NCBI GenBank assembly: GCA_037968835.1
Contig: JBBKWG010000045.1
Span: 1 to 7,386, forward strand
Length of the DNA: 7,386 nucleotides
Source: JBBKWG01 sp037968835
GTDB taxonomy: Bacteria > Pseudomonadota > Alphaproteobacteria > Rhodobacterales > Rhodobacteraceae
Direction: 5' to 3'
The position numbers and the translations under genes are program-made. The stretch's first letter is position 1. Every line of letters begins with the position of its first letter. The notes under the pieces are model-generated. The model saw only the letters and a program-made list of their open reading frames with translations. It ran no database searches and had not been told where the DNA came from. Shown here piece by piece: positions 1-6,945 of the stretch.

Positions 1-170
1 GGCATCAATTCTCCGGCGGTCAGCTTGATCAGCGTCGATTTCCCGGCCCCGTTCGGCCCGATCAGCGCATGGATCTCACCGGGCCGCAGATCGAGCGTCA
101 CATCGTGCGACGCCTGAACAGCGCCAAACGCCTTGGACACGCCGCGAATATCCAGAACCGGCTCAGTCAT
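1..170 (-). CDS. livG: ABC transporter ATP-binding protein, LivG family, N-terminal fragment
   Basis: Codons 1-56 of an ATPase subunit, running off the window at position 1. The start region reads MTEPVLDIRGVSKAFGAVQA, followed by 'GEIHALIGPNGAGKST', with the Walker A motif GPNGAGKST at residues 38-46; the other nucleotide-binding motifs lie outside. The ATG at 170 overlaps the livM stop by 8 nt and has GAGG 6 nt upstream. It energises the importer on the cytoplasmic face. Gene order suggests LivG rather than LivF, and a LivF gene would be expected next beyond the window, but the fragment is too short to prove this. Confidence 0.92.
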   Translation of the reverse strand, partial: MTEPVLDIRGVSKAFGAVQASHDVTLDLRPGEIHALIGPNGAGKSTLIKLTAGELM

Positions 171-1146
171 GCGCCACCTCGCGCCCGGCCAACCCGCCGA
201 TCAACCCACCGCGTGCGAACAGCACGACCAGCAGCAGGATCGCGCCAAGGAAGATGTGCCAATAATCCGACAACCCGCCCAGCCAGTGTTCGAGTATGAC
301 AAACAGGCACGCGCCGACCACCGGACCGTAAAGCCGCCCGACCCCGCCAAGAACGATGAAAACGATGAATTCGCCCGATAGCTGCCAACTGAACATCGTC
401 GGGCTGATGAACCGGTTGAGATCGGCGAACAGCGCCCCCGCCAGCCCGGTGATCGCTCCCGAAATGACGAAGGCGACCAAACGCAGGCGATAGGGGTCGA
501 GGCCGACGGTGCGCACCCGCGCCTCGTTCTGGCGCGCTGCGGTCAGCGCCAGCCCGAACGGCGATCGCGCGATGCTCCACGACAACGCAAGACAGAGCGC
601 CAGCGCGACGTAACAGATCGCGAAGAACTGGATCGGATCGAGCGTGTTCAGCCCCGGAAAGCCGTTCCTGAGATAGATCGACAGCCCGTCTTCGCCGCCA
701 TAAGCGGGCCAGGAAATCGCGAAATAGAAGAACATCTGGCCGAACGCGAGCGTGACCATGATGAAATAGACGCCCGACGTCCTGAGGCTCAGCGCGCCGA
801 TACCAAGCGCCGCCAGTCCCGAGGCGATGACAGCGACCAGCCAGATCACCGGCATCGACTTCGTGCCCTGAATGACGAATGGCGTTTCGATCAGCGGCGA
901 AAAGGTCTGCGCGTGGAACGCCAGTATCCCCATCGCATAGCCACCGATCCCGAAGAACACGGCGTGCCCTAGGCTGACCAGCCCGCCAAGCCCCAGCGCG
1001 ATATTCAGGCCGACGGCCGCCAGCGCCAGAATGGCGGCGCGCGTCGCCAGCGTGATCGTGAAAGTCTCGCCGGTCATCAGCGCCCAAAGCGGCACCGCCA
1101 GCAGCAGCGCCATAACCGCCGCGTTAAGCCAGCCCTCGCGCATCAT
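163..1146 (-). CDS. livM: ABC transporter permease, LivM family
   Basis: This 327-residue inner-membrane permease is the partner of the LivH-type subunit. It shows the LivM signature order: 'NIALGLGGLVSLGHAVFFG' (48-66), 'LSLRTSGVYFIMVTLAFGQM' (119-138), the coupling-helix region 'AARQNEARVRTVGLDPYRLR' (203-222) followed by 'AFVISGAITGLAGALFA' (225-241), and 'VLGGVGRLYGPVVGACL' (265-281). The gene begins ATGATG. The first ATG (1146) overlaps the livH stop by 4 nt and has GGAG 7 nt upstream, while the second (1143) would have a 10-nt spacer, so either could serve. The open frame runs upstream to 1728, but that part lies inside livH and has no family sequence. The stop overlaps the start of the ATPase gene by 8 nt, so translation is coupled. 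Confidence 0.95.
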   Translation of the reverse strand: MMREGWLNAAVMALLLAVPLWALMTGETFTITLATRAAILALAAVGLNIALGLGGLVSLGHAVFFGIGGYAMGILAFHAQTFSPLIETPFVIQGTKSMPVIWLVAVIASGLAALGIGALSLRTSGVYFIMVTLAFGQMFFYFAISWPAYGGEDGLSIYLRNGFPGLNTLDPIQFFAICYVALALCLALSWSIARSPFGLALTAARQNEARVRTVGLDPYRLRLVAFVISGAITGLAGALFADLNRFISPTMFSWQLSGEFIVFIVLGGVGRLYGPVVGACLFVILEHWLGGLSDYWHIFLGAILLLVVLFARGGLIGGLAGREVAHD

Positions 1147-2063
1147 GTCGCGGCTCCGAACAGGCCCGTCGGGCGCACGACCAGAACCGCGGCCATCAGG
1201 ATATAGATCGCCATCGACGCCAACGCCGACCCAACCGAAGTTGCGGCCGACGGGTCCATGAAAGCGCCGAACGCAATCGGCAGCAGGAACCGCCCCAGCG
1301 TGTCGGTCAGCCCGACCAGCAATGCGCCCACGAACGCCCCCCGGATCGAACCGATACCGCCGATCACGATGACCACGAAGGCAAGGATCAGCACCGGCTC
1401 GCCCATCCCGACCTGAACCGACTGGATCGCACCGACCATCGCCCCGGCCAGTCCCGCAAGTGCAGCACCAAGCGCGAAGATCAGCGTGTAAAGCTTTGAT
1501 ATATCGACACCAAGTGCGCCGATCATCTCGCGGTCCGCCTCGCCCGCGCGGATTCTTATACCGATGCGGGTCTTTGCGATAAGCGCGAAAAGTCCCGCCG
1601 CAACGGCAAGACCGACAACTATGATCGCAAGACGGTAGAGCGGATACTGGATGCCGAGCGGCAAGGTGACGGGACCTGACAGCCAGTCCGGCACGTCCAG
1701 AAACAGCGGAAACGACCCGAACAGCCACCGGGTGCCTTCGGAAAATATCAGGATCAGCGCGAACGTTGCCAGCACCTGGTCAAGATGATCGCGGGCATAA
1801 AGGCGTCGGATCACGGTCATTTCGACAATCGCGCCCGCCGCCGCCGCTGCCGTCAGCGCCCCGACCAGCCCCAGCAGGAACGATCCCGTCGCCCCGGCCA
1901 CCGCTGCAGCGGCGAACGCGCCGATCATGTAAAGCGAGCCGTGCGCGAGATTGATAAGCCCCATCACACCAAAGATCAGCGTAAGCCCCGCCGACATCAA
2001 AAACAGCATGACGCCGAACTGAAGGCCATTCAGGACCTGTTCTATGAAAAGGACGGGGCTCAT
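1143..2063 (-). CDS. livH: ABC transporter permease, LivH family
   Basis: This 306-residue inner-membrane permease is one half of the translocation channel of a HAAT-type importer. It is almost wholly hydrophobic, with about eight membrane segments. Recognisable stretches are the N-terminal 'LNGLQFGVMLFLMSAGLTLI' (11-30), 'GLINLAHGSLYMIGAF' (35-50), the cytoplasmic 'GEADREMIGALGVD' coupling-helix region (174-187) followed by 'ALAGLAGAMVGAIQ' (201-214), and 'GGIGSIRGAFVGALLVG' (235-251). The start is fixed: an in-frame TAA lies 12 nt upstream of the ATG at 2063, with no start codon between. No clear Shine-Dalgarno sequence precedes it, so expression may be weaker than for the binding protein, which lies 75 nt upstream. 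The TGA overlaps the ATG of the next permease (ATGA). The gene name is by family; the substrate is probably not a branched-chain amino acid in this setting. Confidence 0.95.
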   Translation of the reverse strand: MSPVLFIEQVLNGLQFGVMLFLMSAGLTLIFGVMGLINLAHGSLYMIGAFAAAAVAGATGSFLLGLVGALTAAAAAGAIVEMTVIRRLYARDHLDQVLATFALILIFSEGTRWLFGSFPLFLDVPDWLSGPVTLPLGIQYPLYRLAIIVVGLAVAAGLFALIAKTRIGIRIRAGEADREMIGALGVDISKLYTLIFALGAALAGLAGAMVGAIQSVQVGMGEPVLILAFVVIVIGGIGSIRGAFVGALLVGLTDTLGRFLLPIAFGAFMDPSAATSVGSALASMAIYILMAAVLVVRPTGLFGAAT

Positions 2064-2093
2064 CTGGTCAGATTAAATCGCTGCTTCGCGACT

Positions 2094-2117
2094 GCGGGCC
2101 CATCGAAACAGGCCCGC
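2094..2117 (-). other. GC-rich hairpin between the binding-protein and permease genes
   Basis: GCGGGCC (2117-2111 on the minus strand) and GGCCCGC (2100-2094) form a perfect 7-bp, all-GC stem with a 10-nt loop. It begins 21 nt after the binding-protein stop. No T-run follows, so it is not a standard intrinsic terminator. It is better placed to protect the upstream mRNA from 3' decay or to cause partial attenuation, which would keep the binding protein in excess over the membrane subunits. Confidence 0.55.
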
Positions 2118-2138
2118 GCCACGAAAGCTGCAGCGTTC

Positions 2139-3272
2139 CTACATCTTGCAATCGGCGGCGTAAGCGTCCGCGTGATCTTCAAGCGCGGTGCCGATGATCT
2201 TGTTGGTGTAGACATCGCCTTCCTTGATGACTTCGCGAACGTAGATGTCCTGGATCGGGTGGTGGTTCGGACCGAATTTGAAATCGCCCCGCGTCGAAGC
2301 GAAATCAGCCGCCACCAGTGCTTCGCGGAAGGCGTCCATGTCGCCGATGTCGGCCTTGTCCATCGCCGAGATCAGCAGGTTCGCTGTATCGAAACCCTGG
2401 CTGGCGTAAAGCGACGGCAGACGTCCGTATTCGGCCTGGAAGGTCTCGACGAACGCCTTGTTGGCCTCGTTGTCGATATCCTTGGACCATTGCGACGTGT
2501 TCTTGACGCCAAGCGCGGCATCGCCGACCGCCTGGAGAATGCCCTGATCGAAGCTGAACGCCGGACCAACGACTGGCAGATCGACGCCCGAATCCGCGTA
2601 TTGCTTCAGGAACGAAATCCCCATGCCGCCGGGCAGGAAGAAGAACACGCTGTCGGCACCGCTGGCGCGGATTTGCGCGATTTCAGCGGCGTAGTCGGTT
2701 TGGCCAAGCTGGGTGTAAAGCTCGCCCGCCAGATCGCCCTCGTAGAACCGTTTGTAACCGGTCAAAGCGTCCTGACCCGCCGGATAATTCGGGGCCAGAA
2801 TGAACGAGTTCTTGAACCCGGCATCGTTGGCGTAAGCGCCCGCCGCTTCGTGCAGGTTGTCGTTCTGCCATGCGACGTTGAAATAGTTCTTGTGGCAACC
2901 CTGCCCGGCCAAAGCCGATGGTCCGGCGTTCGGCGACAGATAGAAGATGTCCTGATTGACCGCGCTTGGCACGACGGCCATCGCGAGGTTCGACCAGATG
3001 ATGCCGGTCAGGACGTTTACATTCTCGGACTGAATCATCTTGTCGGCCAGCTGAACCGCGATATCGGGCTTTTGCTGGTCGTCCTCGATCACGACCTCGA
3101 TATCGTCGCGGCCCGACTGGTTGACCGCCAGCATGAAGCCGTCGCGAACGTCGATGCCAAGCCCGGCACCTCCGCCCGAAAGCGTGGTGATCATGCCGAC
3201 CTTCACCTCGGCGAGTGCGCCGGTTGCAAGCGCGCCAAGTGCCGCGCCGATCATGAGTGATTTGAGTTTCAT
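2139..3272 (-). CDS. ABC transporter substrate-binding protein, branched-chain amino acid/aromatic acid type
   Basis: This 377-residue periplasmic type 1 binding protein (LivJ/AmiC-like fold) captures the ligand for the adjacent permeases. The N-terminus is a Sec signal peptide: Lys2 and Lys4, a hydrophobic core (about 6-20) and a probable cleavage after 'ALA' at residue 21, giving a mature protein that starts EVKVG. Family landmarks are 'VGMITTLSGGGAGLG' (25-39), 'DVRDGFMLAV' (41-50), 'YLSPNAGPS' (111-119), 'FNVAWQND' (131-138), 'APNYPAGQDA' (160-169) and 'QGFDTANLL' (292-300). The only two cysteines in the mature part, Cys126 and Cys375, could form a disulfide. It has no lipobox. Its own promoter and strong ribosome binding site lie in the 83-nt gap upstream. 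The operon context favours an aromatic acid or tryptophan-derived ligand over leucine or valine, but the ligand cannot be read from the sequence. Confidence 0.93.
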   Translation of the reverse strand: MKLKSLMIGAALGALATGALAEVKVGMITTLSGGGAGLGIDVRDGFMLAVNQSGRDDIEVVIEDDQQKPDIAVQLADKMIQSENVNVLTGIIWSNLAMAVVPSAVNQDIFYLSPNAGPSALAGQGCHKNYFNVAWQNDNLHEAAGAYANDAGFKNSFILAPNYPAGQDALTGYKRFYEGDLAGELYTQLGQTDYAAEIAQIRASGADSVFFFLPGGMGISFLKQYADSGVDLPVVGPAFSFDQGILQAVGDAALGVKNTSQWSKDIDNEANKAFVETFQAEYGRLPSLYASQGFDTANLLISAMDKADIGDMDAFREALVAADFASTRGDFKFGPNHHPIQDIYVREVIKEGDVYTNKIIGTALEDHADAYAADCKM

Positions 3273-3278
3273 ATACTT

Positions 3279-3285
3279 TCTCCCT
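3279..3285 (-). promoter_or_regulatory. Ribosome binding site of the substrate-binding protein gene
   Basis: AGGGAGA on the minus strand, 6 nt before the ATG at 3272. It is the strongest Shine-Dalgarno sequence seen in the window, as expected for an abundantly made periplasmic binding protein. Confidence 0.75.
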
Positions 3286-3293
3286 TTGGAACT

Positions 3294-3322
3294 TTTATAT
3301 CGTTATGGGTAACGTCTGTCGG
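3294..3322 (-). promoter_or_regulatory. Putative sigma70 promoter of the transporter operon
   Basis: On the minus strand, CCGACA (3322-3317) matches the TTGACA -35 box at 4 of 6 positions. TATAAA (3299-3294) matches the TATAAT -10 box at 5 of 6, and the spacing is 17 nt. Transcription would begin near 3287, giving a leader of about 15 nt that starts just ahead of the ribosome binding site. It sits in the 83-nt gap after the ligase stop, so the transporter genes could be expressed apart from the catabolic genes or by read-through. The call rests on consensus match alone. Confidence 0.5.
3301..3314. promoter_or_regulatory. Perfect 5-bp inverted repeat in the promoter spacer, candidate operator
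   Basis: CGTTA-TGGG-TAACG is a perfect dyad with 5-bp arms and a 4-bp centre. It lies wholly between the proposed -35 and -10 boxes of the binding-protein gene. That is a position where a bound repressor would block RNA polymerase, or where a MerR-like activator would act. The dyad is short and only one copy was noticed, so the regulator family cannot be named. Confidence 0.4.
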
Positions 3323-3355
3323 TCTGCTTGCCAGCCCCAATTCTCTGGCCACCCG

Positions 3356-4981
3356 TCATTTCGCCCCGCTCTCCTTGAGGCGGAATCGCTGGATCTTGCC
3401 GGTCTGGGTCTTTGGCAAAGCCGCGCAAAAAACCACCGAGCGCGGGTATTTGTAGGGCGCAATGGCCGCTTTCACGAACTCTTGCAGCGCCTTCATCATC
3501 GCTGCGTCCGACGCATGACCCTCAACCAGAACCACATGCGCTTCGACAATCTCGCCGCGCGCCTCGTCGGGTCGTCCGATCACCGCGCATTCGGCGACGG
3601 CGGCATGGGCCAGCAGCGCGGCCTCGACCTCGGGACCGGCGATGTTGTAGCCCGACGACACGATCATGTCGTCGTTGCGCGCCGCGAAATGGTAATAGCC
3701 GTCGGCGTCGCGAATGAAGCTGTCGCCGGTGATGTTCCAGCCGTCCACCACATAATCGCGCTGGCGTTCGTCCGCGAGATAGCGGCATCCGGTCGGCCCG
3801 CGCACCGCCAGCCGTCCGACCTCGCCATCGGGAACCTCGTGCCCATCCGCGCCGATCACCTTCGCCGCGTAACCCGTCACCGGCTTGCCGGTGCAGGCGG
3901 GGCGGTGATCGTCGAAACGATTGGTGATGAAGATGTGCAGCATCTCGGTCGCGCCGATTCCGTCCAGCATCGGCTTGCCGGTCTTGGCGATCCAGTCGTC
4001 GTAGACCGGCTTGGGCAACGTCTCGCCCGCCGAAACGGCGGCCCGCAACGACGACAGGTCCGCGCCGTCCGCCATCGCGCCCAGCATGAAGCGATAGGCG
4101 GTCGGGGCGGTAAAGCAGACGGTCGCCTTATACTTCTCGATGATCTCGATCATGTTAGGCGGCGAGGCGTTTTCCAGCAACGTCGCCGCCGCCCCGAAGC
4201 GCAGCGGAAAGATCGCCAGTCCGCCCAGTCCGAACGTGAATGCGAGCGGCGGCGATCCGACGAAAATGTCATCGGGCGTTACCCCCAGAACCTCTTTCGC
4301 ATAGCCATCGGCAATGATCAGCAGATCGCGGTGAAAATGCATCGTGGCCTTGGGGTTACCCGTCGTTCCTGATGTGAACCCCAGCAGCGCTACATCGTCG
4401 CGACCCGTCGCAACCGCGCTGAATTGCACCGGCTTTTCCAGCGCCAGCCTGTCCAGTTCGGCATCATGGTTCGAGGTCCCGTCAAACCCCACCACCGTCG
4501 TCAGAAACCGCGAGCCCTTGGCCGCGATTGCCAACTCGTCCATCAGCCGGGTGTCGCACAGCGCATGGCTGACCTCGGCCTTGTCGATGATCTTGGAAAG
4601 CTCGCCTGCACGCAGCATCGGCATCGTGTTGACGACCACCGCGCCCGCCTTTGTCGCCGCCAGCCAGGCCGCGACCATCGCCGGGTTGTTGGCCGAGCGG
4701 ATCAGCACCCGGTTGCCGGGGCGCACCTTCAGATCGTCGATCAGCGCATGCGCCAGACGGTTGGTCCAGTCCGCAAGCTCCTTATAGGTGCGCCGCCGCC
4801 CGTTCCCGATCAGCGCCGTGCGGTCGCCGTGCCCCTGCTCGACCATCCGGTCGGTCAATTCAACCGCGGCGTTCAGGCGCTCGGGATATTCGAACCCGTC
4901 CAGCAGAAATTCCGGCCACTGATCCATTGGCGGCAGGTTGTCGCGGGCGAAGGTGTCGGTGTGTGCGCTTGGTCCCAGCAT
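3356..4981 (-). CDS. abmG: 2-Aminobenzoate (anthranilate)-CoA ligase, benzoate-CoA ligase family
   Basis: This 541-residue ANL-superfamily acyl-adenylating enzyme converts an aromatic acid, ATP and CoA to the acyl-CoA, AMP and PPi. Motifs in order are the N-terminal 'SAHTDTFARDNLPP' (5-18), typical of 2-aminobenzoate-CoA ligases; the P-loop-like A3 'FTSGTTGNPKATMH' (202-215); 'PPLAFTFGLGG' (244-254); A5 'DGIGATEMLHIF' (340-351); A7 'WNITGDSF' (415-422); the hinge/A8 region 'ARNDDMIVSSGYNIAGPEVE' (434-453); and A10 'PKTQTGKIQRF' (523-533), with Lys529 as the presumed adenylation lysine. The length is normal and nothing is missing. The ATG at 4981 is preferred over the TTG at 4987 because GGAG lies 8 nt before it. 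The TDO gene directly upstream points to anthranilate as the substrate. Benzoate or another substituted benzoate is possible. The symbol follows the Azoarcus evansii gene. Confidence 0.88.
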   Translation of the reverse strand: MLGPSAHTDTFARDNLPPMDQWPEFLLDGFEYPERLNAAVELTDRMVEQGHGDRTALIGNGRRRTYKELADWTNRLAHALIDDLKVRPGNRVLIRSANNPAMVAAWLAATKAGAVVVNTMPMLRAGELSKIIDKAEVSHALCDTRLMDELAIAAKGSRFLTTVVGFDGTSNHDAELDRLALEKPVQFSAVATGRDDVALLGFTSGTTGNPKATMHFHRDLLIIADGYAKEVLGVTPDDIFVGSPPLAFTFGLGGLAIFPLRFGAAATLLENASPPNMIEIIEKYKATVCFTAPTAYRFMLGAMADGADLSSLRAAVSAGETLPKPVYDDWIAKTGKPMLDGIGATEMLHIFITNRFDDHRPACTGKPVTGYAAKVIGADGHEVPDGEVGRLAVRGPTGCRYLADERQRDYVVDGWNITGDSFIRDADGYYHFAARNDDMIVSSGYNIAGPEVEAALLAHAAVAECAVIGRPDEARGEIVEAHVVLVEGHASDAAMMKALQEFVKAAIAPYKYPRSVVFCAALPKTQTGKIQRFRLKESGAK

Positions 4982-4983
4982 CC

Positions 4984-5811
4984 TCAAAGCTCCGTCCTGA
5001 CGTGCCAGAGTTCGGGGAACAACTCGACCTCCAGCATATGTTTCAGATAGCTGACGCCGCCGGTGCCGCGCTTGAAGCCGATCACCCGTTCGACAGTCGT
5101 GACGTGATTGAAGCGCCAGCGGCGGAAATAATCCTCGAGATCGACCAGCTTTTCGGCCAGTTCATAAAGCGGCCAGTGGGCATCGGTGTCGTGATAGACC
5201 TTCGCCCACATCGCCTTGACCCCATCGTCGGCGTCGTGCGGCGTGTCGTCCGGTCTCGCAATGACCGCTTCCGGCACATCCATGCCTTGCCGGGCCGCGA
5301 ACGCCAGAACCTCTTGATACAAACTGAGACGACCAAGCTCCTCGCTCAGCGCCGCCGTCGCACCCTCGACATGCGCATGCGGTTTCAGCATCGCGCGGTT
5401 GCGGTTGCCCAGCGTGAATTCGATCAGCCGGTATTGCAGCGACTGGAACCCCGACGACTTGCCCAAAGCCGAGCGAAAACGCGTGTAATCGCTTGGCGTC
5501 ATTGTCCGCAGCACATCCCAGGCATTGTTCAACTGCTCCATGATCCGGCTCACCCGCGCCAGCCCCTTCATCGCCGACGGCAGGGTATCGGAGGCAATCG
5601 CGGCGCGGGCCAGTCGCAATTCGTGCAGCATCAGCTTCATCCACAGTTCCGAGGTCTGGTGCTGGATGATGAAAAGCATCTCGTCGGGTGCATCGCTCAG
5701 CGGCGTCTGCGCATCGAGGATGCGTTCCAGATGCAGATAATCGCCATACGACATCGTTTGCGCGAAGTCGGTCTCGGCACCCTCGCCGGTCGGATCGTAG
5801 CCGCCGCTCAT
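4984..5811 (-). CDS. kynA: Tryptophan 2,3-dioxygenase
   Basis: This 275-residue heme enzyme oxidises L-tryptophan to N-formylkynurenine, the first step of the kynurenine pathway, in the cytosol as a homotetramer. Family marks are 'FIIQHQTSELWMKLMLHE' (47-64), 'LGKSSGFQSLQYR' (116-128) and 'WRFNHVTTVERVIGFKRGTG' (232-251). With a constant offset of 4 from the Xanthomonas campestris enzyme, the distal pocket gives Phe47 and His51, the carboxylate clamp gives Tyr109 and Arg113, the proximal heme ligand is His236 and the active-site threonine is Thr250, so all key residues are present. The loop after Thr250 reads GTGG-VSYL, three residues shorter than the GTGGSSG-type loop of human and Xanthomonas TDO. 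The ATG at 5811 overlaps the upstream TGA by 4 nt, and the stop lies 2 nt before the ligase ATG. Position between an acyl-CoA dehydrogenase and an aromatic acid-CoA ligase implies tryptophan catabolism through anthranilate rather than NAD synthesis. Confidence 0.97.
   Translation of the reverse strand: MSGGYDPTGEGAETDFAQTMSYGDYLHLERILDAQTPLSDAPDEMLFIIQHQTSELWMKLMLHELRLARAAIASDTLPSAMKGLARVSRIMEQLNNAWDVLRTMTPSDYTRFRSALGKSSGFQSLQYRLIEFTLGNRNRAMLKPHAHVEGATAALSEELGRLSLYQEVLAFAARQGMDVPEAVIARPDDTPHDADDGVKAMWAKVYHDTDAHWPLYELAEKLVDLEDYFRRWRFNHVTTVERVIGFKRGTGGVSYLKHMLEVELFPELWHVRTEL
4990..4993 (-). promoter_or_regulatory. Ribosome binding site of the CoA ligase gene
   Basis: GGAG on the minus strand within the last codons of TDO. 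The spacer is 8 nt to the ATG at 4981 but only 2 nt to the in-frame TTG at 4987, which decides for the ATG. Confidence 0.65.
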
Positions 5812-6944
5812 CCCATCACCTGCCTTGCGATCACCACCCGCTGAACGTCCGACGCACCTTCGTAGATGCGCAACGCCCGGATTTCGCGGTAAAGCCGCTC
5901 GACCACCGCGCCCGATCGCACACCTTCGCCGCCGTGCAACTGGACTGCGCGGTCGATCACTTTCTGCGCCGCCTCGGTCGCGTACAGCTTGGCCATCGCC
6001 GCTTCGCGCGTCACCCGTTCGGCGCCCGAATCCTTGGTCCAGGCCGCGCGATAGACCAGCAAGGCGGCGGCGTCGATTTCCAGCGCCATATCCGCGATGT
6101 GCCCCTGCACCATCTGCAATTCGCCAAGCGGCGCACCCTGGATGTGCCGCGTCCGGACCCGTTCCAGCGTCTCGTCCAGCGCCCGCCGTGCAAACCCAAG
6201 CGCCGCCGCCGCGACGGTCGAACGGAACACGTCGAGCACCGACATCGCGATCCGAAAACCCTGGCCCGGCGCGCCGACCATCGCGTCCTTCGACACTCGC
6301 ACATTGTCGAATTTCAAGCGCGCCAGCGGATGCGGCGCGATCGTTTCCAGCCGCTCGGCGACGGAGAATCCGGCGATGTCGGGCGTCACCAGAAAACACG
6401 ACAAACCCTTCGCCCCCGGCGCACCGCCCGTGCGCGCGAACACGCAGTAAAGATCGGCGATGCCACCGTTCGAGATCCAGGTCTTTTCGCCATCAAGAAC
6501 GTAATCGCCGCCGTCCTCGGTCGCCCTCATCGCCGTCGCCGCCACATCTGACCCCGCCTCGGGTTCGGTGAGGGCAAAGGCGGCAATCGCGCGACCCGAC
6601 CGGGTTTCGGGCAACCAGCGGTCCTTCTGTGCCTCCGTGCCGAACAGCGAAATCGCCCCGGTCCCAAGCCCCTGCATCGCGAACGCGAAATCGGCCAGCC
6701 CGTCGTGGCGCGCCAGAATCTCGCGGCAAAGACACAACGACCGCACGTCCAGCACCTCGTCTTTCGCGGCACCTGTCAAAGTGAGAACGCCGGCTTCACC
6801 CAATTCGGCGACCAGCGCCCGGCACGTCGCATCGACGTCGCTGTGATCGCTGGCAAGAGCGGACGCAACAACCTCGATCCGCGCCGCCAGCGCGCGGTGC
6901 TGGGGCGCAAAAAACGGCCAGTCGAGATAGCTCCGGTCCACCAT
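5808..6944 (-). CDS. Acyl-CoA dehydrogenase
   Basis: This 378-residue FAD enzyme is the usual length for the MCAD/isovaleryl/glutaryl-CoA dehydrogenase type. It should oxidise an acyl-CoA to the 2,3-enoyl-CoA in the cytosol and pass electrons to ETF. Visible motifs are 'FALTEPEAGSDVA' (residues 123-135) and 'KTWISNGG' (154-161), both flavin/substrate loops; 'FRSTVAAAALG' (240-250); 'QLHGGEGV' (335-342); and the C-terminal 'YEGASDVQR' (361-369), with Glu362 at the canonical catalytic-base position. It therefore looks catalytically complete. The ATG at 6944 was chosen because AGGG lies 8 nt upstream and because the frame extension to 6998 only overlaps the hydratase gene with non-family residues. 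Its TGA overlaps the ATG of the next gene (ATGA). The neighbouring aromatic acid-CoA ligase suggests a ring-derived cyclic or dicarboxylic acyl-CoA as substrate, but a general short-chain or glutaryl-like role cannot be excluded. Confidence 0.95.
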   Translation of the reverse strand: MVDRSYLDWPFFAPQHRALAARIEVVASALASDHSDVDATCRALVAELGEAGVLTLTGAAKDEVLDVRSLCLCREILARHDGLADFAFAMQGLGTGAISLFGTEAQKDRWLPETRSGRAIAAFALTEPEAGSDVAATAMRATEDGGDYVLDGEKTWISNGGIADLYCVFARTGGAPGAKGLSCFLVTPDIAGFSVAERLETIAPHPLARLKFDNVRVSKDAMVGAPGQGFRIAMSVLDVFRSTVAAAALGFARRALDETLERVRTRHIQGAPLGELQMVQGHIADMALEIDAAALLVYRAAWTKDSGAERVTREAAMAKLYATEAAQKVIDRAVQLHGGEGVRSGAVVERLYREIRALRIYEGASDVQRVVIARQVMG

Positions 6945-6945
6945 G

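Noticed and set aside
1147..1728. Upstream in-frame extension of livM to 1728 (521 residues)
   Set aside because: The added part lies within livH in another frame and has no permease-like sequence; the ATGA overlap and GGAG support the start at 1146.
1785..3260. 491-codon open frame on the plus strand opposite livH and the binding-protein gene
   Set aside because: It is a shadow of GC-rich coding on the other strand; its translation is rich in Arg/Asp/Val without any family motif, while the minus-strand genes are unmistakable.
3330..3349. GCCAG/CTGGC 5-bp inverted repeat just after the ligase stop as a terminator
   Set aside because: The stem is short, the loop is 10 nt and no T-run follows, so it does not support an intrinsic terminator.
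3305..5844. Long plus-strand frames (3305-4372, 4424-5050, 4651-5844) opposite the ligase and TDO genes
   Set aside because: Arg/Pro/His-rich translations with no recognisable domain, antisense to well-conserved genes.
5812..6399. Upstream extension of the TDO frame to 6399 (471 residues)
   Set aside because: The extension is Arg/Gly/Ala-rich and lies within the acyl-CoA dehydrogenase gene; the family N-terminus fits the ATG at 5811.
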